This document shows positions 34,262-44,102 of a stretch of DNA of 64,000 nucleotides, piece by piece. The notes under the pieces are model-generated. The model saw only the letters and a list, made by a program, of their open reading frames with translations, had not been told where the DNA came from and did no database searches. The stretch's first letter is position 1. Each line of letters begins with the position of its first letter. Origin of the DNA: Pseudomonas sp. TCU-HL1 (GTDB lineage Bacteria > Pseudomonadota > Gammaproteobacteria > Pseudomonadales > Pseudomonadaceae); the NCBI RefSeq assembly GCF_001708505.1, contig NZ_CP015992.1, forward strand, positions 1,922,001-1,986,000. The letters are read 5' to 3'. The position numbers were made by a program, and so were the translations under genes.

Positions 34262-35116
34262 ATGCCTGTGTTTTCTGGAATCTGGGTTGCCCTGGTGACC
34301 CCCTTCAATGATGGCGCCATCGACTTTCCCGCACTTCGCCGCCTGGCTCGGCATCTGCTGGATGAAGGTGCCGCCGGGCTGGTGGCCTGCGGCACCACGG
34401 GGGAGGCGGCGGCCTTGTCCAAGGACGAACAATTGGCCGTGCTGGACGCGCTGCTCGACGAAGTGCCTGCCGAGTGCCTGGTGATGGGGCTGGCGGGCAA
34501 TAACCTGGCCGACGTGCTCGCCTTCCAGCGCGAGGTGCAGCGCCGACCCGTCGCAGGCGTGCTGGTGCCGGCGCCTTACTACATCCGCCCGTCGCAGGAT
34601 GGTCTGCTGGCCTGGTTCAGCGCCATCGCCGATGCCTCGATCGTGCCGGTGATTCTCTATGACATCCCCTATCGCACCGGTGTCCGCCTCGAACTGCCCA
34701 CCCTGCGCCAACTGGCCCGGCACCCGAGGATCGTTGCGATCAAGGATTGCGGCGGCAACCCTGAAACCACCCAGGCGCTGATCGCCGACGCTGAGCTGGA
34801 CGTGCTGACCGGCGAAGATGGGCAGATCTTCACCACGCTCTGCCTGGGCGGTCGCGGGGCCATCTCCGCCGCAGCGCATATCCACACCCGCGAGTTCGTG
34901 CGGCTGGTGGAATACGTTGGCACCGGTGAACTCGACGCCGCGCGAGGGATCTTCCAGAAACTGCAGCCGCTGCTTCGGCTGGCCTTCGCCGAGCCCAATC
35001 CCGCGCCGGTGAAAAGCCTGTTGGCCATGCAGGGGCTGATTACCGACGAACTGCGCCTGCCGATGCTGCCCAGTTCCGCGGCCTTGCGCGAACGCCTGCG
35101 CAGCGAGTTGGCCTAG
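34262..35116 (+). CDS. Dihydrodipicolinate synthase family protein
   Basis: 284 residues, TIM barrel aldolase of the DapA/NAL family. Schiff-base lysine in VAIKDCGGN, Tyr in LYDIPYRTG, and the TTGE-type loop CGTTGEAAAL. The residues fit DapA, but it stands outside any lysine gene set, and pseudomonads carry several paralogues; a pyruvate-dependent aldolase of another path is possible. ATG after AAAGGAGA. Confidence 0.87.
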   Translation: MPVFSGIWVALVTPFNDGAIDFPALRRLARHLLDEGAAGLVACGTTGEAAALSKDEQLAVLDALLDEVPAECLVMGLAGNNLADVLAFQREVQRRPVAGVLVPAPYYIRPSQDGLLAWFSAIADASIVPVILYDIPYRTGVRLELPTLRQLARHPRIVAIKDCGGNPETTQALIADAELDVLTGEDGQIFTTLCLGGRGAISAAAHIHTREFVRLVEYVGTGELDAARGIFQKLQPLLRLAFAEPNPAPVKSLLAMQGLITDELRLPMLPSSAALRERLRSELA

Positions 35117-35226
35117 GCGCCAACCCGCCCCGCCGGGACGCGTTGCAGCGGGGCGGGAGCGATGCAAGGCGCGAAGCGAGGCTCCGCGCGATATATACTG
35201 CGCGCCACTGATTCAAGGAGAGCCTT

Positions 35227-36354
35227 GTGGCCATCGACATTATCTGGATTCGCGACGACGCCTCGCTGGCCAAACACTGCGCCGATTGGCGTCGCCTGCC
35301 CTTCGTGACCCTGGACACCGAGTTCATGCGGGTCGACACCTTCTATCCCAAGGCCGGGCTGGTGCAGGTCGGCGACGGCGAGCGGGCTTTCCTGATCGAT
35401 CCGCTGCTGATTGGCGACTGGTCCGCCTTCGCCGGGCTGCTGGAAGACACCGCCGTGCTCAAGGTGGTGCATGCCTGCAGCGAAGACCTGGAAGTCTTCC
35501 TGCGCCTGACCGGCTCGTTGCCGCAACCGCTACTGGATACCCAACTGGCTGCCGGCTACCTGGGCATCGGTTACTCCATGGGGTACTCGCGCCTGGTGCA
35601 GTCGGTGCTGGGCATCGACCTGCCGAAGGACGAAACCCGCTCCGACTGGCTGCAGCGCCCGCTCACCGAGATGCAGGTGCGCTATGCCGCCGAAGACGTC
35701 CAGCACCTGGCCGAGGTCTACGCCGCCCTGGCACCGCGCCTGACCGAGCCCAAGCGCGCCTGGGTACTGGAAGACTGTGCCGAGCTGGTGGCCAACCTGC
35801 GCCGCGAGATTGCCCCCGAAGAGCTCTACCGCGAAGCCAAGCTGGCCTGGAAACTGTCACGCGCCCAGCTCGCGGTACTGCGAGAGCTGTGTGCCTGGCG
35901 CGAAATAGAGGCACGCCTGCGTGACCAGCCGCGCAACCGCATTCTCCGCGAGCACAGCCTCTGGCCCCTGGCGCGCTTCCAGCCGGACAATTTGGTATCG
36001 CTGGCGAGAATCGACGACATGCATCCGCGCACCGTGCGTCAGGACGGCAATACCCTGCTTAAATTGATCCGCGAGGCCGCCGAGACGCCGCCCGAGCACT
36101 GGCCCGAGACGCTGCCCGAGCCGTTGCCGCACGAGGCCTCGCCGCTGCTGAAGAAGCTGCGCGCGGTTGGCCAGGCCGAAGCCGAGCGCCTGGGAATGGC
36201 CCCGGAACTGATGCTGCGCAAGAAGCACCTGGAGGCCCTGCTGAAGAGCGGCTACCCCGATGGCCCCTACAGCCTGCCCGAGGGCCTGCGTGGCTGGCGC
36301 CGCGAGTTGATGGGCCAGGCCCTGCTGGACACCCTGGCCACTGCCGGCCAATGA
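35227..36354 (+). CDS. rnd: Ribonuclease D
   Basis: 375 residues. 3'-5' exonuclease that trims tRNA precursors. The DEDDy residues are visible: Asp30 and Glu32 in [10 protein letters not shown], Asp in ACSEDLEVF, and Asp/Tyr in [12 protein letters not shown]; a HRDC domain follows at about residues 210-290. Start GTG 35227 after AAGGAGA. TATATACT just upstream looks like its -10 region. Followed by ycgL and a dehydrogenase, closely spaced. Confidence 0.95.
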   Translation: MAIDIIWIRDDASLAKHCADWRRLPFVTLDTEFMRVDTFYPKAGLVQVGDGERAFLIDPLLIGDWSAFAGLLEDTAVLKVVHACSEDLEVFLRLTGSLPQPLLDTQLAAGYLGIGYSMGYSRLVQSVLGIDLPKDETRSDWLQRPLTEMQVRYAAEDVQHLAEVYAALAPRLTEPKRAWVLEDCAELVANLRREIAPEELYREAKLAWKLSRAQLAVLRELCAWREIEARLRDQPRNRILREHSLWPLARFQPDNLVSLARIDDMHPRTVRQDGNTLLKLIREAAETPPEHWPETLPEPLPHEASPLLKKLRAVGQAEAERLGMAPELMLRKKHLEALLKSGYPDGPYSLPEGLRGWRRELMGQALLDTLATAGQ

Positions 36355-36401
36355 ACCCTCAAGCCGTGCCGCCCGGCACGGCCTGCCCCACGAGCCCGAC
36401 C

Positions 36402-36695
36402 ATGAAACGTATCTGCTCCATCTACAAAAGTCCGCGCAAGAACGAGATGTACCTCTACGTTGACAAGCGCGAAGCCCTGAGCCGCGTGCCCGAGGCCCTG
36501 ATCGCCGCCTTCGGCGCCCCTCTGCACACCTTCGACCTGGTGCTCAGCCCCGAGCGCAAGCTGGCCCGCGAGGATATCGGAAAGGTGCTGGAGAACATCG
36601 AGAAGCAGGGCTACCACCTGCAGATGCCGCCGGGCGAGGAGGAGTACATCGAGCACCTGCCGGAAGAACTGTTGCGGATGAACGACCCTCTCTGA
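36402..36695 (+). CDS. ycgL: YcgL-domain protein
   Basis: 97 residues of the YcgL family: [21 protein letters not shown] at the start, then ALIAAFG and the C-terminal [14 protein letters not shown]. Function unknown, although the gene is widely next to rnd. The ATG at 36402 is chosen; it ends one base into the next gene's start codon. Confidence 0.93.
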   Translation: MKRICSIYKSPRKNEMYLYVDKREALSRVPEALIAAFGAPLHTFDLVLSPERKLAREDIGKVLENIEKQGYHLQMPPGEEEYIEHLPEELLRMNDPL

Positions 36696-37624
36696 TGAAA
36701 ATCCTGATCGCCGAAGCGGAGTTCGCCCTCTACGCCGACCTGCTGCGCACCGAGTCCGGCCTGCAGTTGCATGGCGGCAGCGAGGTCGAGCGTTTGCTGG
36801 ATGCGGCGCGGGAATGCCCGGTGTGGCTGGGCGAGCCCGACCTGATGGCGGAATTGCTGCGCAAGGGCTGCAAGCCGGAATGGATGCAGTCCACCTGGGC
36901 TGGCATCACCCCGCTGCTGGCGGCCGATCTGCCCCATGACTACCAGCTCACCCGCGCCGTCGGCATCTTCGGCCAGGTGATGGCCGAATACGTGCTCACC
37001 TACCTGCTGGCGCATCAGCGGCAGCTGCTTTCGCGGGTTGCCGCCCAGGCCGAAAAGCGCTGGGACAATCGCCTGCCGCGCAGCCTGGAAGGCAAGCGCG
37101 TGCTGATCGTCGGCAGTGGCGATATCGGCCAGAGTGTGGCGGGCTTCCTTGAACCCTTCGGTGTCGAGCTCCACGGTATTGCCCGCGAGCCCCGCCAGCT
37201 GGAACCGTTCGAGCGGGTTTTTGGCATGGAAGCCCTGGCCGAGCAGGTGGGCTGGGCCGATTGCGTGGTGAACCTGCTGCCGGACACCCCGGCCACCCGC
37301 GACATCTACAATGCCGCCCTCTTCGCGTGCATGCGTCCGAGCGCACTGTTCATCAATGCCGGGCGCGGCGTGGCGGTGGTCGACCATGACCTGGTGGCTG
37401 CGCTGGAGGCCGGCCAGTTGGCGGCTGCCGTGATCGACGTTTGCCGTGAGGAGCCGCTACCGGCCTGGCATCCGTTCTGGAACGCGCCCAACCTGCTGGT
37501 CACCGGGCACAGCTCGGCCCCCACGCTGCCCAGCGCCATGGCCGCACTGTTCGTCGACAACCTGGGGCGCTACCGCTGCGGGGAGCCGCTTCGGGGGCAG
37601 GTGAGCTTCGAGCGCGGCTACTGA
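36695..37624 (+). CDS. D-2-hydroxyacid dehydrogenase (glyoxylate/hydroxypyruvate reductase type)
   Basis: 309 residues. NAD(P)-binding GSGDIGQSVAGFL; the family block with the catalytic Arg (NAGRGVAVVDHDLVAAL) and VTGHSSAPT with the active-site His. The closest general match is GhrA-like reductases. ATG at 36695 shares one base with the ycgL stop, so translation is coupled. Confidence 0.93.
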   Translation: MKILIAEAEFALYADLLRTESGLQLHGGSEVERLLDAARECPVWLGEPDLMAELLRKGCKPEWMQSTWAGITPLLAADLPHDYQLTRAVGIFGQVMAEYVLTYLLAHQRQLLSRVAAQAEKRWDNRLPRSLEGKRVLIVGSGDIGQSVAGFLEPFGVELHGIAREPRQLEPFERVFGMEALAEQVGWADCVVNLLPDTPATRDIYNAALFACMRPSALFINAGRGVAVVDHDLVAALEAGQLAAAVIDVCREEPLPAWHPFWNAPNLLVTGHSSAPTLPSAMAALFVDNLGRYRCGEPLRGQVSFERGY

Positions 37625-37715
37625 GCGGGCCGCGCCGTAACCAATGGTCAGCTATGCTTGGCCGACACCTTGGACCCGACTAGACTACGCGCCCCCGAAT
37701 TAGCCCCCGCACGCC

Positions 37716-38165
37716 ATGGCCGCCAAAGTCGAACCCTTCTGGAAGCGCAAGACCCTCGATCAGCTCGATCAGGAGGAATGGGAATCCCTCTGTGATGGCT
37801 GCGGCCTGTGCTGCCTGCAGAAACTCGAGGATGAGGACGACGGCAGCGTCTATTACACGCGCATCGCCTGCAAGCTGCTGGACCTCAAGACCTGCCGCTG
37901 CACCGACTACGCCAATCGTCGCCAGTTCGTCGCCGACTGCATCCAGCTCACCCCGGCCCAGGCCGACGAGTTCCGCTGGCTGCCGCCCACCTGCGGTTAC
38001 CGGCTGGTGGCCGAAGGCAAGGACCTGCCGCCCTGGCACCACCTGGTCTGCAACGACCCGGAAGCGGTGCACAAGGCGGGCATCTCCCAATCCGGTCGCA
38101 TGCTCAGTGAAAACAGCGTGGCGGAGGATGATTGGGAGGACTATCTGATTTTTCGCGCAGGCTAG
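37716..38165 (+). CDS. ycgN: YcgN-family cysteine-cluster protein
   Basis: 149 residues of the YkgJ/YcgN type with eight conserved-looking cysteines, including [11 protein letters not shown] and [13 protein letters not shown]. These probably hold zinc or an iron-sulfur cluster. The role is unknown. ATG 37716 begins [14 protein letters not shown], as in other pseudomonads. Confidence 0.92.
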   Translation: MAAKVEPFWKRKTLDQLDQEEWESLCDGCGLCCLQKLEDEDDGSVYYTRIACKLLDLKTCRCTDYANRRQFVADCIQLTPAQADEFRWLPPTCGYRLVAEGKDLPPWHHLVCNDPEAVHKAGISQSGRMLSENSVAEDDWEDYLIFRAG

Positions 38166-38241
38166 GGCCGGTCACGGATCAAACCGCCGCCTTTCGAGTC
38201 TCAGGGACTGACCGTCACATCCACCAAGGAAGCCACCCTCG

Positions 38242-39465
38242 ATGTCCGCCCGCACCCAGCTGTTGCTGTCCTCCCTCCTGCTGACCCTGAGCGCCCCGCT
38301 GTGGGCGGCCAAGAAGGTCGATCTCGACTACCAGGTGCGTTTCCTCCCCGAGAGCGACCAGGCCGAAGTCAGCCTGGTGCTGGAAAAGGGCGACGTGGTG
38401 CGCAGCCTGCGCTTCGACCTGGGCGACAAGGGCTACTACAGCGACTTCAAGGCCAGCGGCAGCTGGACCCAGGATGACCCGACCCATGGCACCTGGGTGC
38501 CCGGCAGCGGCAAGGCCAGCCTGAGCTATAAGGTGCGCATCAGCCATCCGCGCGGTGACGGCCGCTTCGACGCCCGCATGACCCCCGATTGGGCACTGCT
38601 GCGGGGCGACGATCTGGTGCCCAGTGCGCGCCTGGACATGCTGGACGGCGTCGACCTGCTGGCGCGCCTGCAATTCGAATTGCCCAAGGGCTGGCAGTCG
38701 GTGGAAACCGGCTGGTCCCGCGTTGGCAAGAACCGCTTCCGTATCGACAACCCCGAGCGCATGTTCGACCGGCCCACCGGCTGGATACTCGCCGGCAAGC
38801 TCGGCAGCCGCCGCGCGACGCTGGGGGCGACGGACGTTACCGTCAGCTCGCCGGTGGGTGAGGGCATGCGTCGCATGGACATCCTGACGATGCTGACCTT
38901 CGTCTGGCCCCATGCCCAGGAAGTCTTCCCGCGCGAACCGGGCAAGCTGCTGATCGTCGGTGCCAACGACCCCATGTGGCGCGGCGGCCTGTCGGCCCCC
39001 AATTCTTACTTCATGCACTCAGCCCGTCCGTTGGTGAGCGAGAACGGCACCAGCTCCCTGGTGCACGAACTGGTGCATGTGCTCAGCCGGATCAGCGATA
39101 CCGACCGCAGCGACTGGATCAGCGAAGGCGTTGCCGAGTACTACGCCATCGAACTGGTGCGCCGTGCCGGCGGCCTGGGCGACGATCGTTACGAAGCCAT
39201 TCGCAAGCAACTGCGCCAGTGGAGCAAGAAAGTGGACAGCCTGCGCGGCGAACAGGCCTCCGGCCCCGTCACCGCACGCGCCGTGCTGCTGCTTCAGGAC
39301 CTGGACAAGGAAATCCGCCTGCGCACCGATGGCAAACATTCCATGGACGACGTCGCCCGTGGCCTGATGCGCCTGGACAAGGCCAGTACCAAGGACTTCA
39401 TCGAGATTACCGAAAACATCATGGGCGGCGCGTCGGACGTGCTGGATACCAAGCTGTTGCGGTGA
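38242..39465 (+). CDS. Exported HExxH metallopeptidase, M61-like
   Basis: 407 residues. Signal peptide ending near LWA-AKKVD, then a beta-rich N-terminal half and a gluzincin-like zinc centre: His275-Glu276-Leu-Val-His279 with a downstream Glu in WISEGVAEYYAIE. This is the layout of the glycyl aminopeptidase (M61) clan, but shorter than classic M61 with no PDZ domain. Likely periplasmic; substrate unknown. Confidence 0.85.
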   Translation: MSARTQLLLSSLLLTLSAPLWAAKKVDLDYQVRFLPESDQAEVSLVLEKGDVVRSLRFDLGDKGYYSDFKASGSWTQDDPTHGTWVPGSGKASLSYKVRISHPRGDGRFDARMTPDWALLRGDDLVPSARLDMLDGVDLLARLQFELPKGWQSVETGWSRVGKNRFRIDNPERMFDRPTGWILAGKLGSRRATLGATDVTVSSPVGEGMRRMDILTMLTFVWPHAQEVFPREPGKLLIVGANDPMWRGGLSAPNSYFMHSARPLVSENGTSSLVHELVHVLSRISDTDRSDWISEGVAEYYAIELVRRAGGLGDDRYEAIRKQLRQWSKKVDSLRGEQASGPVTARAVLLLQDLDKEIRLRTDGKHSMDDVARGLMRLDKASTKDFIEITENIMGGASDVLDTKLLR

Positions 39466-39478
39466 CTGCTGCTTTGTA

Positions 39479-39781
39479 TTGTGGGAGCGAATTCATTCGC
39501 GAATCGACGTGCAGGGCTACAACCTGTAGCAGGCCTGCGGCCTGCATCGCGAGTAAAGATCCACGTTCGTAGAACGTGGACTTGTGTTTGCCCCCTGTAA
39601 GGGGGGCCATCCTCACACGCAGCACCCAACTGATCTCCGCCACCGTGCCCAACAGTAGGGTGCGCTATGCGCACCGAGGCGATGGTGGCGACTCCGAGTC
39701 CGTCTCACGGTGCGCGCGGCGCACCCTACGGGACCGGCAGCATCCTGCTGGTTTCCCACGTTCAAATGAATTCGCTCCCAC
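39479..39781. repeat. Long gaattcattcgc element with nested palindromes
   Basis: Left arm at 39479-39501, right arm AAATGAATTCGCTCCCAC at 39764-39781. Inside are a stem CCACGTTC-GTA-GAACGTGG (39560-39578) and a second complete palindrome with arms GTAGGGTGCGC and GCGCACCCTAC (39655-39729). This accounts for the whole 319-base gap 39466-39784; no gene was seen in it. Confidence 0.8.
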
Positions 39782-39784
39782 GGG

Positions 39785-40480
39785 TTACATCTCCCCCCGC
39801 CGTCCGCTCAGAAGTTCCAGCAGGGCCGCTGCGACCGGCTCGGACGACGCCGGGTTCTGCCCGGTGATCAGGTTGCCGTCTGTGACCACATGGGGTTGCC
39901 AGTCCGCCACCTTGGAGTAATGGCCGCCTTGCTCCTTCAGCGCATCTTCCAGCAGGAAGGGCACCACCTCGGCCAGGCCCACGGCGCTTTCCTCGGAGTT
40001 GGCGAAACCGGTCACCGCGTTGCCCTGCACCAGCGGCGCGCCGTCCGGAGCCTTGGCGTTGAGCAGCACCGCTGGGGCATGGCACACCGCGCCCACCGGT
40101 TTGCCTGCGGCGTAGAAGCTTTCGATCATCACGATGGAATGCAGGTCGTCCACCAGGTCCCATAGTGGACCGTGGCCGCCCGGGTAGAACAGCGCGTCGT
40201 AGTCGCCCGGCACCAGGCCAGCCAGCATCTGGGTGTTGGCCAGGGCGCGGCGGGCTTCGTCGTCGCCACGGAAGCGGTGGGTCGCCTCGGTCTGGGCGTC
40301 CGGATCGTCACTCTTGGGGTCCAGTGGCGGTTGGCCGCCCTTGGGTGAGGCCAGCACCACGTCGGCGCCGGCGTCGCGGAAGGCAAAATAAGGCGCGGCG
40401 AACTCCTCCAGCCAGAAACCGGTCTTCTTGCCGGTGTTGCCCAACTGGTCGTGGGAGGTCAGTACCATCAGGATCTTCAT
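39785..40480 (-). CDS. DJ-1/PfpI-family glutamine-amidotransferase-like protein
   Basis: 231 residues. Nucleophilic Cys in GAVCHAPAVLL, FYPGGHGPLWDL before it, and an N-terminal NTGKKTGFWLEEFAAPY that marks the Hsp31-like/DJ-1 'glyoxalase III' branch. May detoxify methylglyoxal or act as a chaperone; not decidable here. Start at 40480 follows AAGGAGAT. Confidence 0.9.
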   Translation of the reverse strand: MKILMVLTSHDQLGNTGKKTGFWLEEFAAPYFAFRDAGADVVLASPKGGQPPLDPKSDDPDAQTEATHRFRGDDEARRALANTQMLAGLVPGDYDALFYPGGHGPLWDLVDDLHSIVMIESFYAAGKPVGAVCHAPAVLLNAKAPDGAPLVQGNAVTGFANSEESAVGLAEVVPFLLEDALKEQGGHYSKVADWQPHVVTDGNLITGQNPASSEPVAAALLELLSGRRGEM

Positions 40481-40521
40481 CGTGATCTCCTTGCGGACTC
40501 GGTGACGAACGGCGCGGCGGG

Positions 40522-40896
40522 CTATTGCTCGCGCTTCAACAGGTCGCCGATGGCGGCGAATGCCTTGTAGGTGGCGCGGGGTTGCGAACCCGCGCCAGCC
40601 TGTTCTTCGCTGTGCCACTGCTGGTCGGTGTAACGGGAGTGCTCGTTGTCGTGACAATAAAGGCAGAGCAGCTCCCAGTTCGAACCGTCCGGTGGGTTGT
40701 TGTCATGGTTGTGATCGCGGTGATGCACCGTAAGTTCGGAAAGGCGCTTGCCGCTGAATTCGCGACCGCAGCGGGCGCACACCCAGGGATACAGCTTCAG
40801 CGCCTGCTCCCTGTAGCTGTGTTCGCGTCGCTTGCGTTCGTCGGCAAGCAACCTGTCCAGCTTGCTCGCTGGAGACGTGGGGCGTTCCGTGGTCAT
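40522..40896 (-). CDS. yajD: YajD-type HNH nuclease-like protein
   Basis: 124 residues. HNH module with WVCARCGREFSG, LTVHHRDHNHDNNP and LLCLYCHDNEH (four Cys, HH and N). N-terminal basic region SKLDRLLADERKRREHSYREQ. The start MTTERPTSPA at 40896 fits the family length. Function unknown. It is 41 bases upstream of the DJ-1 gene, same direction. Confidence 0.92.
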   Translation of the reverse strand: MTTERPTSPASKLDRLLADERKRREHSYREQALKLYPWVCARCGREFSGKRLSELTVHHRDHNHDNNPPDGSNWELLCLYCHDNEHSRYTDQQWHSEEQAGAGSQPRATYKAFAAIGDLLKREQ

Positions 40897-41027
40897 CCGC
40901 CGGACTCCGTGCCAGGGCCTGCAGAAAAGTCTAGACCGGGTAATGAGGATCGCCGTACTGTCGAATGGCGAGTCGCCCCGTCCATCGGGGATTAGACTCA
41001 AGCCAGGTACGAGCCGAAGGCAGGCCC

Positions 41028-41354
41028 ATGAAGCGATCGCACATTCAGCTGCTGCTGGCGCTGGCCCTGATTGCGGGTGGGGCGGCGGCGCAGAATTCGC
41101 CGCTCTTGCGTGCGCCCTTGCAGGCGCCGGCCGGCTCGCCCGGTGTCGCCAACCCGCAGCCTTATCCGCAGGTAACACCGCGTGCCATCACCAGCCCGGC
41201 GCCGCAGAGCGGCAGCCCGCAACTGATGAAGCGTCCGGACCAGGAACAGCGCCTACGGGAATCCCTGGAGCAGCGCGACCAGTCGATTCCGGTGCTGGAG
41301 CAGCAGCTGGAACGCAACTCCAGAGGGCTCGGCACCAGCACCGGCAGTCCCTGA
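41028..41354 (+). CDS. Small exported Pro/Gln-rich protein
   Basis: 108 residues. Signal peptide (MKRSHIQLLLALALIAGGAAA), then a low-complexity Pro/Ser/Gln-rich stretch and a charged, partly helical end (EQRLRESLEQRDQSIPVLEQQLE). No domain recognised. Its stop (TGA) abuts the stop of oligopeptidase B on the other strand, giving TGATCA. Confidence 0.75.
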   Translation: MKRSHIQLLLALALIAGGAAAQNSPLLRAPLQAPAGSPGVANPQPYPQVTPRAITSPAPQSGSPQLMKRPDQEQRLRESLEQRDQSIPVLEQQLERNSRGLGTSTGSP

Positions 41355-43391
41355 TCAGCCTTGAGGCAAGCCCAGCACCTTTAGCAGGAAGGCATACTCC
41401 AGCGCCACGTCGCGCAGCGCCTGGTAGCGGCCGCTCATGCCGCCATGGCCGGCGCCGAGGTCGGTCTTGAGCAGCAGCGGGTTGCTGTCGGTTTTTTTGG
41501 CGCGCAGGCGCGCTACCCACTTGGCCGCTTCCCAGTACTGTACGCGGCTGTCGTTGTAGCCGGCCACCACCAGCATCGCCGGATAGGCCTGGGCGCTCAC
41601 GTTCTCGTAGGGTGCGTAAGCCTTGATCCGTGCGAACACCTCGGGTTCGTTCGGGTCGCCCCATTCGTCGTACTCGGTCACTGTCAGCGGCAGATCGGGG
41701 TTCTGCATGGTATTCAGCACATCCACGAACGGCACTTCGGCAATGGCCGCGGCGAACAGGTCCGGGCGCAGATTGAGCACTGCCCCCATCAGCAGGCCGC
41801 CAGCGCTGCCACCGCTGATGGCCAGTTGCGCCGGGCGGGTGTAGCCCTCGGCGATCAGGTGCTCGGCGCAGGCGATGAAGTCACCGAAGCTGTTGGTCTT
41901 GTGCTCCAGCTTGCCGGCGCGATACCAGGCTTCGCCCAGCTCGCCGCCGCCGCGCACATGGGCAATGGCAAAGACAAAGCCGCGCTCCAGCAGGCTCAGC
42001 CGTGCATGGGAGAACCAGGGGTCGAGGCTTTCGCCGTACGCCCCGTAGCCATAGAGGTAGAGAGGGGCGGGCTTGCCCAGGGTTTCGCGGCGGGCCACCA
42101 GGCTGATGGGCACGCGCGTGCCGTCCGCCGCCGTGGCCCATAGGCGCTGGCTGACGTAGGCGTCGGCGTCGAAGGGGCCTTCCACCGGGGTTTCCTTGAG
42201 CACCTGCTGGGCGCCGCTGGCCAGCTCCAGCTGGCGGACCTGCGCAGGGCGATTGAGGGCCTCGTAGCGCAGGCGGATCACCGGGCTGTCGAATTCCAGG
42301 CTGTCCTGCACATACAGGCTGTAGGCGGCATCGGGCAGTTGCAGCGGGTACGGCGCGGCGCCTTCCGGGTGCACCTGGATGATCGGCAGGCCGCCTTCAC
42401 GCAGGCTGAGCACGAAGCCTCCTTCATTCAGGCTGACGCCTTCGAGCATGCGCGCCTCGTCATGGGCGATCAGCTCGTGCCAGTGGGCGCGGGTGGGTTC
42501 GGCTTCCGTGGCCCGGTAGAGCGCGAAGTTGATGCCGGTCTGGTTGCTGCGGATCAGCCAGGTCCACTGGCCAGCGAGCTTGCCGTGGTCGGCGTAGTAC
42601 TCGTGGCTTTCCTCGCGAGGGGCCAGGCAGGTCCAGGTACCTTCGGGGGTGTCGGCATCCAGTACCCAGGTTTCGCTGGTGGTCTTGCTGTTCAGCAGCA
42701 GGATCAGCTGGCGTTCTGAGCTGGCGCGGTAGCAGTTGAGGAAGAAGCGCCCGTCGCCCTCCTCGAACACGAGTTCGGCGCCGGTTTTGCCCAAGCGGTG
42801 GCGGTGCAGGCGGTGCGGGCGGTGGGTGTCGTCCAGCTCGCCGAAGAACAGCGTGGCGCTGTCGTTGGCCCAGGTCATGCTGCCGTCGCACTGCTCGAAG
42901 GGCAGGGCGCGGGTCTCACCCGTGGCCAGTTCCTTGACGAACAGCTGGTAGATCTCGTCGCCACTGGTATCCAGGCTGTAGGCGAGGCGGGCGTGGTCGG
43001 GGCTGATGCTGAAGGCGCCGATGGAGAGAAAACCGCCGGCCGCCAGTTCGTTCGGGTCCAGCAGCAGTTCCTCGTGGGTGTCGTCCAGCGTCAGCGAACC
43101 GTCGGCCGGGCGTGGGCAGCGGTAATGGCGTGGGTACTCGTCGCCCGCTGTGGTGCGCTGGTAGTAAAGCCAGGGGCCCCAGGGCACCGGCAAGGACAGG
43201 TCGGTCTCGCGGATGCGGCCCTTGATTTCCTGGAACAGCGTTTCGCGCAGGTCCTTCTGGCTGGCCAGCTCGGTTTCCAGCCAGGCGTTCTCCGCTTCGA
43301 GGTGGGCGAGCACTTCGGGGGCGTCGCGTTCCTCCAGCCAGCGGTAGGGGTCGTCACCGGATTCGATGCGGGCGATAGGGGCGTGGGGCAT
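41355..43391 (-). CDS. ptrB: Oligopeptidase B
   Basis: 678 residues, prolyl oligopeptidase family S9A. N-terminal propeller and C-terminal hydrolase domain with Ser in AISGGSAGGLLMGA, and the catalytic His in DLGAGHGGMSGRY. It cuts short peptides after Lys/Arg, intracellularly. Start MPHAPIARIESGDDPYRWLE is complete. Convergent with the small gene on the other strand. Confidence 0.96.
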   Translation of the reverse strand: MPHAPIARIESGDDPYRWLEERDAPEVLAHLEAENAWLETELASQKDLRETLFQEIKGRIRETDLSLPVPWGPWLYYQRTTAGDEYPRHYRCPRPADGSLTLDDTHEELLLDPNELAAGGFLSIGAFSISPDHARLAYSLDTSGDEIYQLFVKELATGETRALPFEQCDGSMTWANDSATLFFGELDDTHRPHRLHRHRLGKTGAELVFEEGDGRFFLNCYRASSERQLILLLNSKTTSETWVLDADTPEGTWTCLAPREESHEYYADHGKLAGQWTWLIRSNQTGINFALYRATEAEPTRAHWHELIAHDEARMLEGVSLNEGGFVLSLREGGLPIIQVHPEGAAPYPLQLPDAAYSLYVQDSLEFDSPVIRLRYEALNRPAQVRQLELASGAQQVLKETPVEGPFDADAYVSQRLWATAADGTRVPISLVARRETLGKPAPLYLYGYGAYGESLDPWFSHARLSLLERGFVFAIAHVRGGGELGEAWYRAGKLEHKTNSFGDFIACAEHLIAEGYTRPAQLAISGGSAGGLLMGAVLNLRPDLFAAAIAEVPFVDVLNTMQNPDLPLTVTEYDEWGDPNEPEVFARIKAYAPYENVSAQAYPAMLVVAGYNDSRVQYWEAAKWVARLRAKKTDSNPLLLKTDLGAGHGGMSGRYQALRDVALEYAFLLKVLGLPQG

Positions 43392-43492
43392 GGGCAGTCT
43401 CGAAGGCTGGGCGGGCGGCGACGGCAGGAGCGCCGGAACCGAGAAAAGCCGTTATCATAAGCGCCCTTTTGCCAGCCTTGCCACGGACGCCA

Positions 43493-43972
43493 ATGACTGA
43501 AAACGACTACCTGCTCGCCTGGGCCGCCTACGGAGTTGCCGCGCTTGGCTGCCTGCTGGTCTGGTTCCGCCTCACGGGCTGGATGTGGCGCTGGCTGCGG
43601 GAACCCCTGCGGGTGCTGGTGGCGGTGCTGCTGCTGACGCCCACCATTGTCGACCCGGCCAAGGACCTGTTCGCACCGGCCGTGGCCATTACCGCCCTGG
43701 ACGTGCTGTTCAAGGTCGGCAACAACGCCTGGAAGGGCGTGCTCGACCTGACCATGTACAGCATCATCGCCTTGACCCTGTACCTGGTATTCGCCGCTAT
43801 CCGCTGGCCCATCGAGCAGAAGCTCAAGGCCCGCCGCGCCGAGCGAGAAGCCGCGGAAAAGGTCGAAGAGGAGCCCACCCTGCGCGAGATGATGCAGGAG
43901 CGCTCTCCCGAGGTGGATACCCGCTACGACGAGGACGGCGACCGCCGCCTGCGTATCGAACCCAGGCTCTGA
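43493..43972 (+). CDS. Membrane protein with a charged C-terminal tail
   Basis: 159 residues. Three to four hydrophobic segments ([47 protein letters not shown]) and a highly charged end ([18 protein letters not shown]). Conserved in Pseudomonas as I recall; function unknown. ATG at 43493 is chosen over the upstream GTG/TTG-type starts. Confidence 0.8.
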   Translation: MTENDYLLAWAAYGVAALGCLLVWFRLTGWMWRWLREPLRVLVAVLLLTPTIVDPAKDLFAPAVAITALDVLFKVGNNAWKGVLDLTMYSIIALTLYLVFAAIRWPIEQKLKARRAEREAAEKVEEEPTLREMMQERSPEVDTRYDEDGDRRLRIEPRL

Positions 43973-44102
43973 CCTGCCGGGCCTTGCAGCCCGGCCACGG
44001 GGCGTTCAGCATGGGCCACACCCGGCCTGGAACGCCCTGATTCGCTTCCCGCTCCGGGAAGTCGCCCAATTCCAGGAACGCCTGACGCCAGAGTCCCGAA
44101 CC

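Noticed and set aside
35124..35157. CCCGCCCC/GGGGCGGG hairpin after the DapA-like gene as a terminator
   Set aside because: No T run follows; it may be an end or stability structure but is not supported as a rho-independent terminator.
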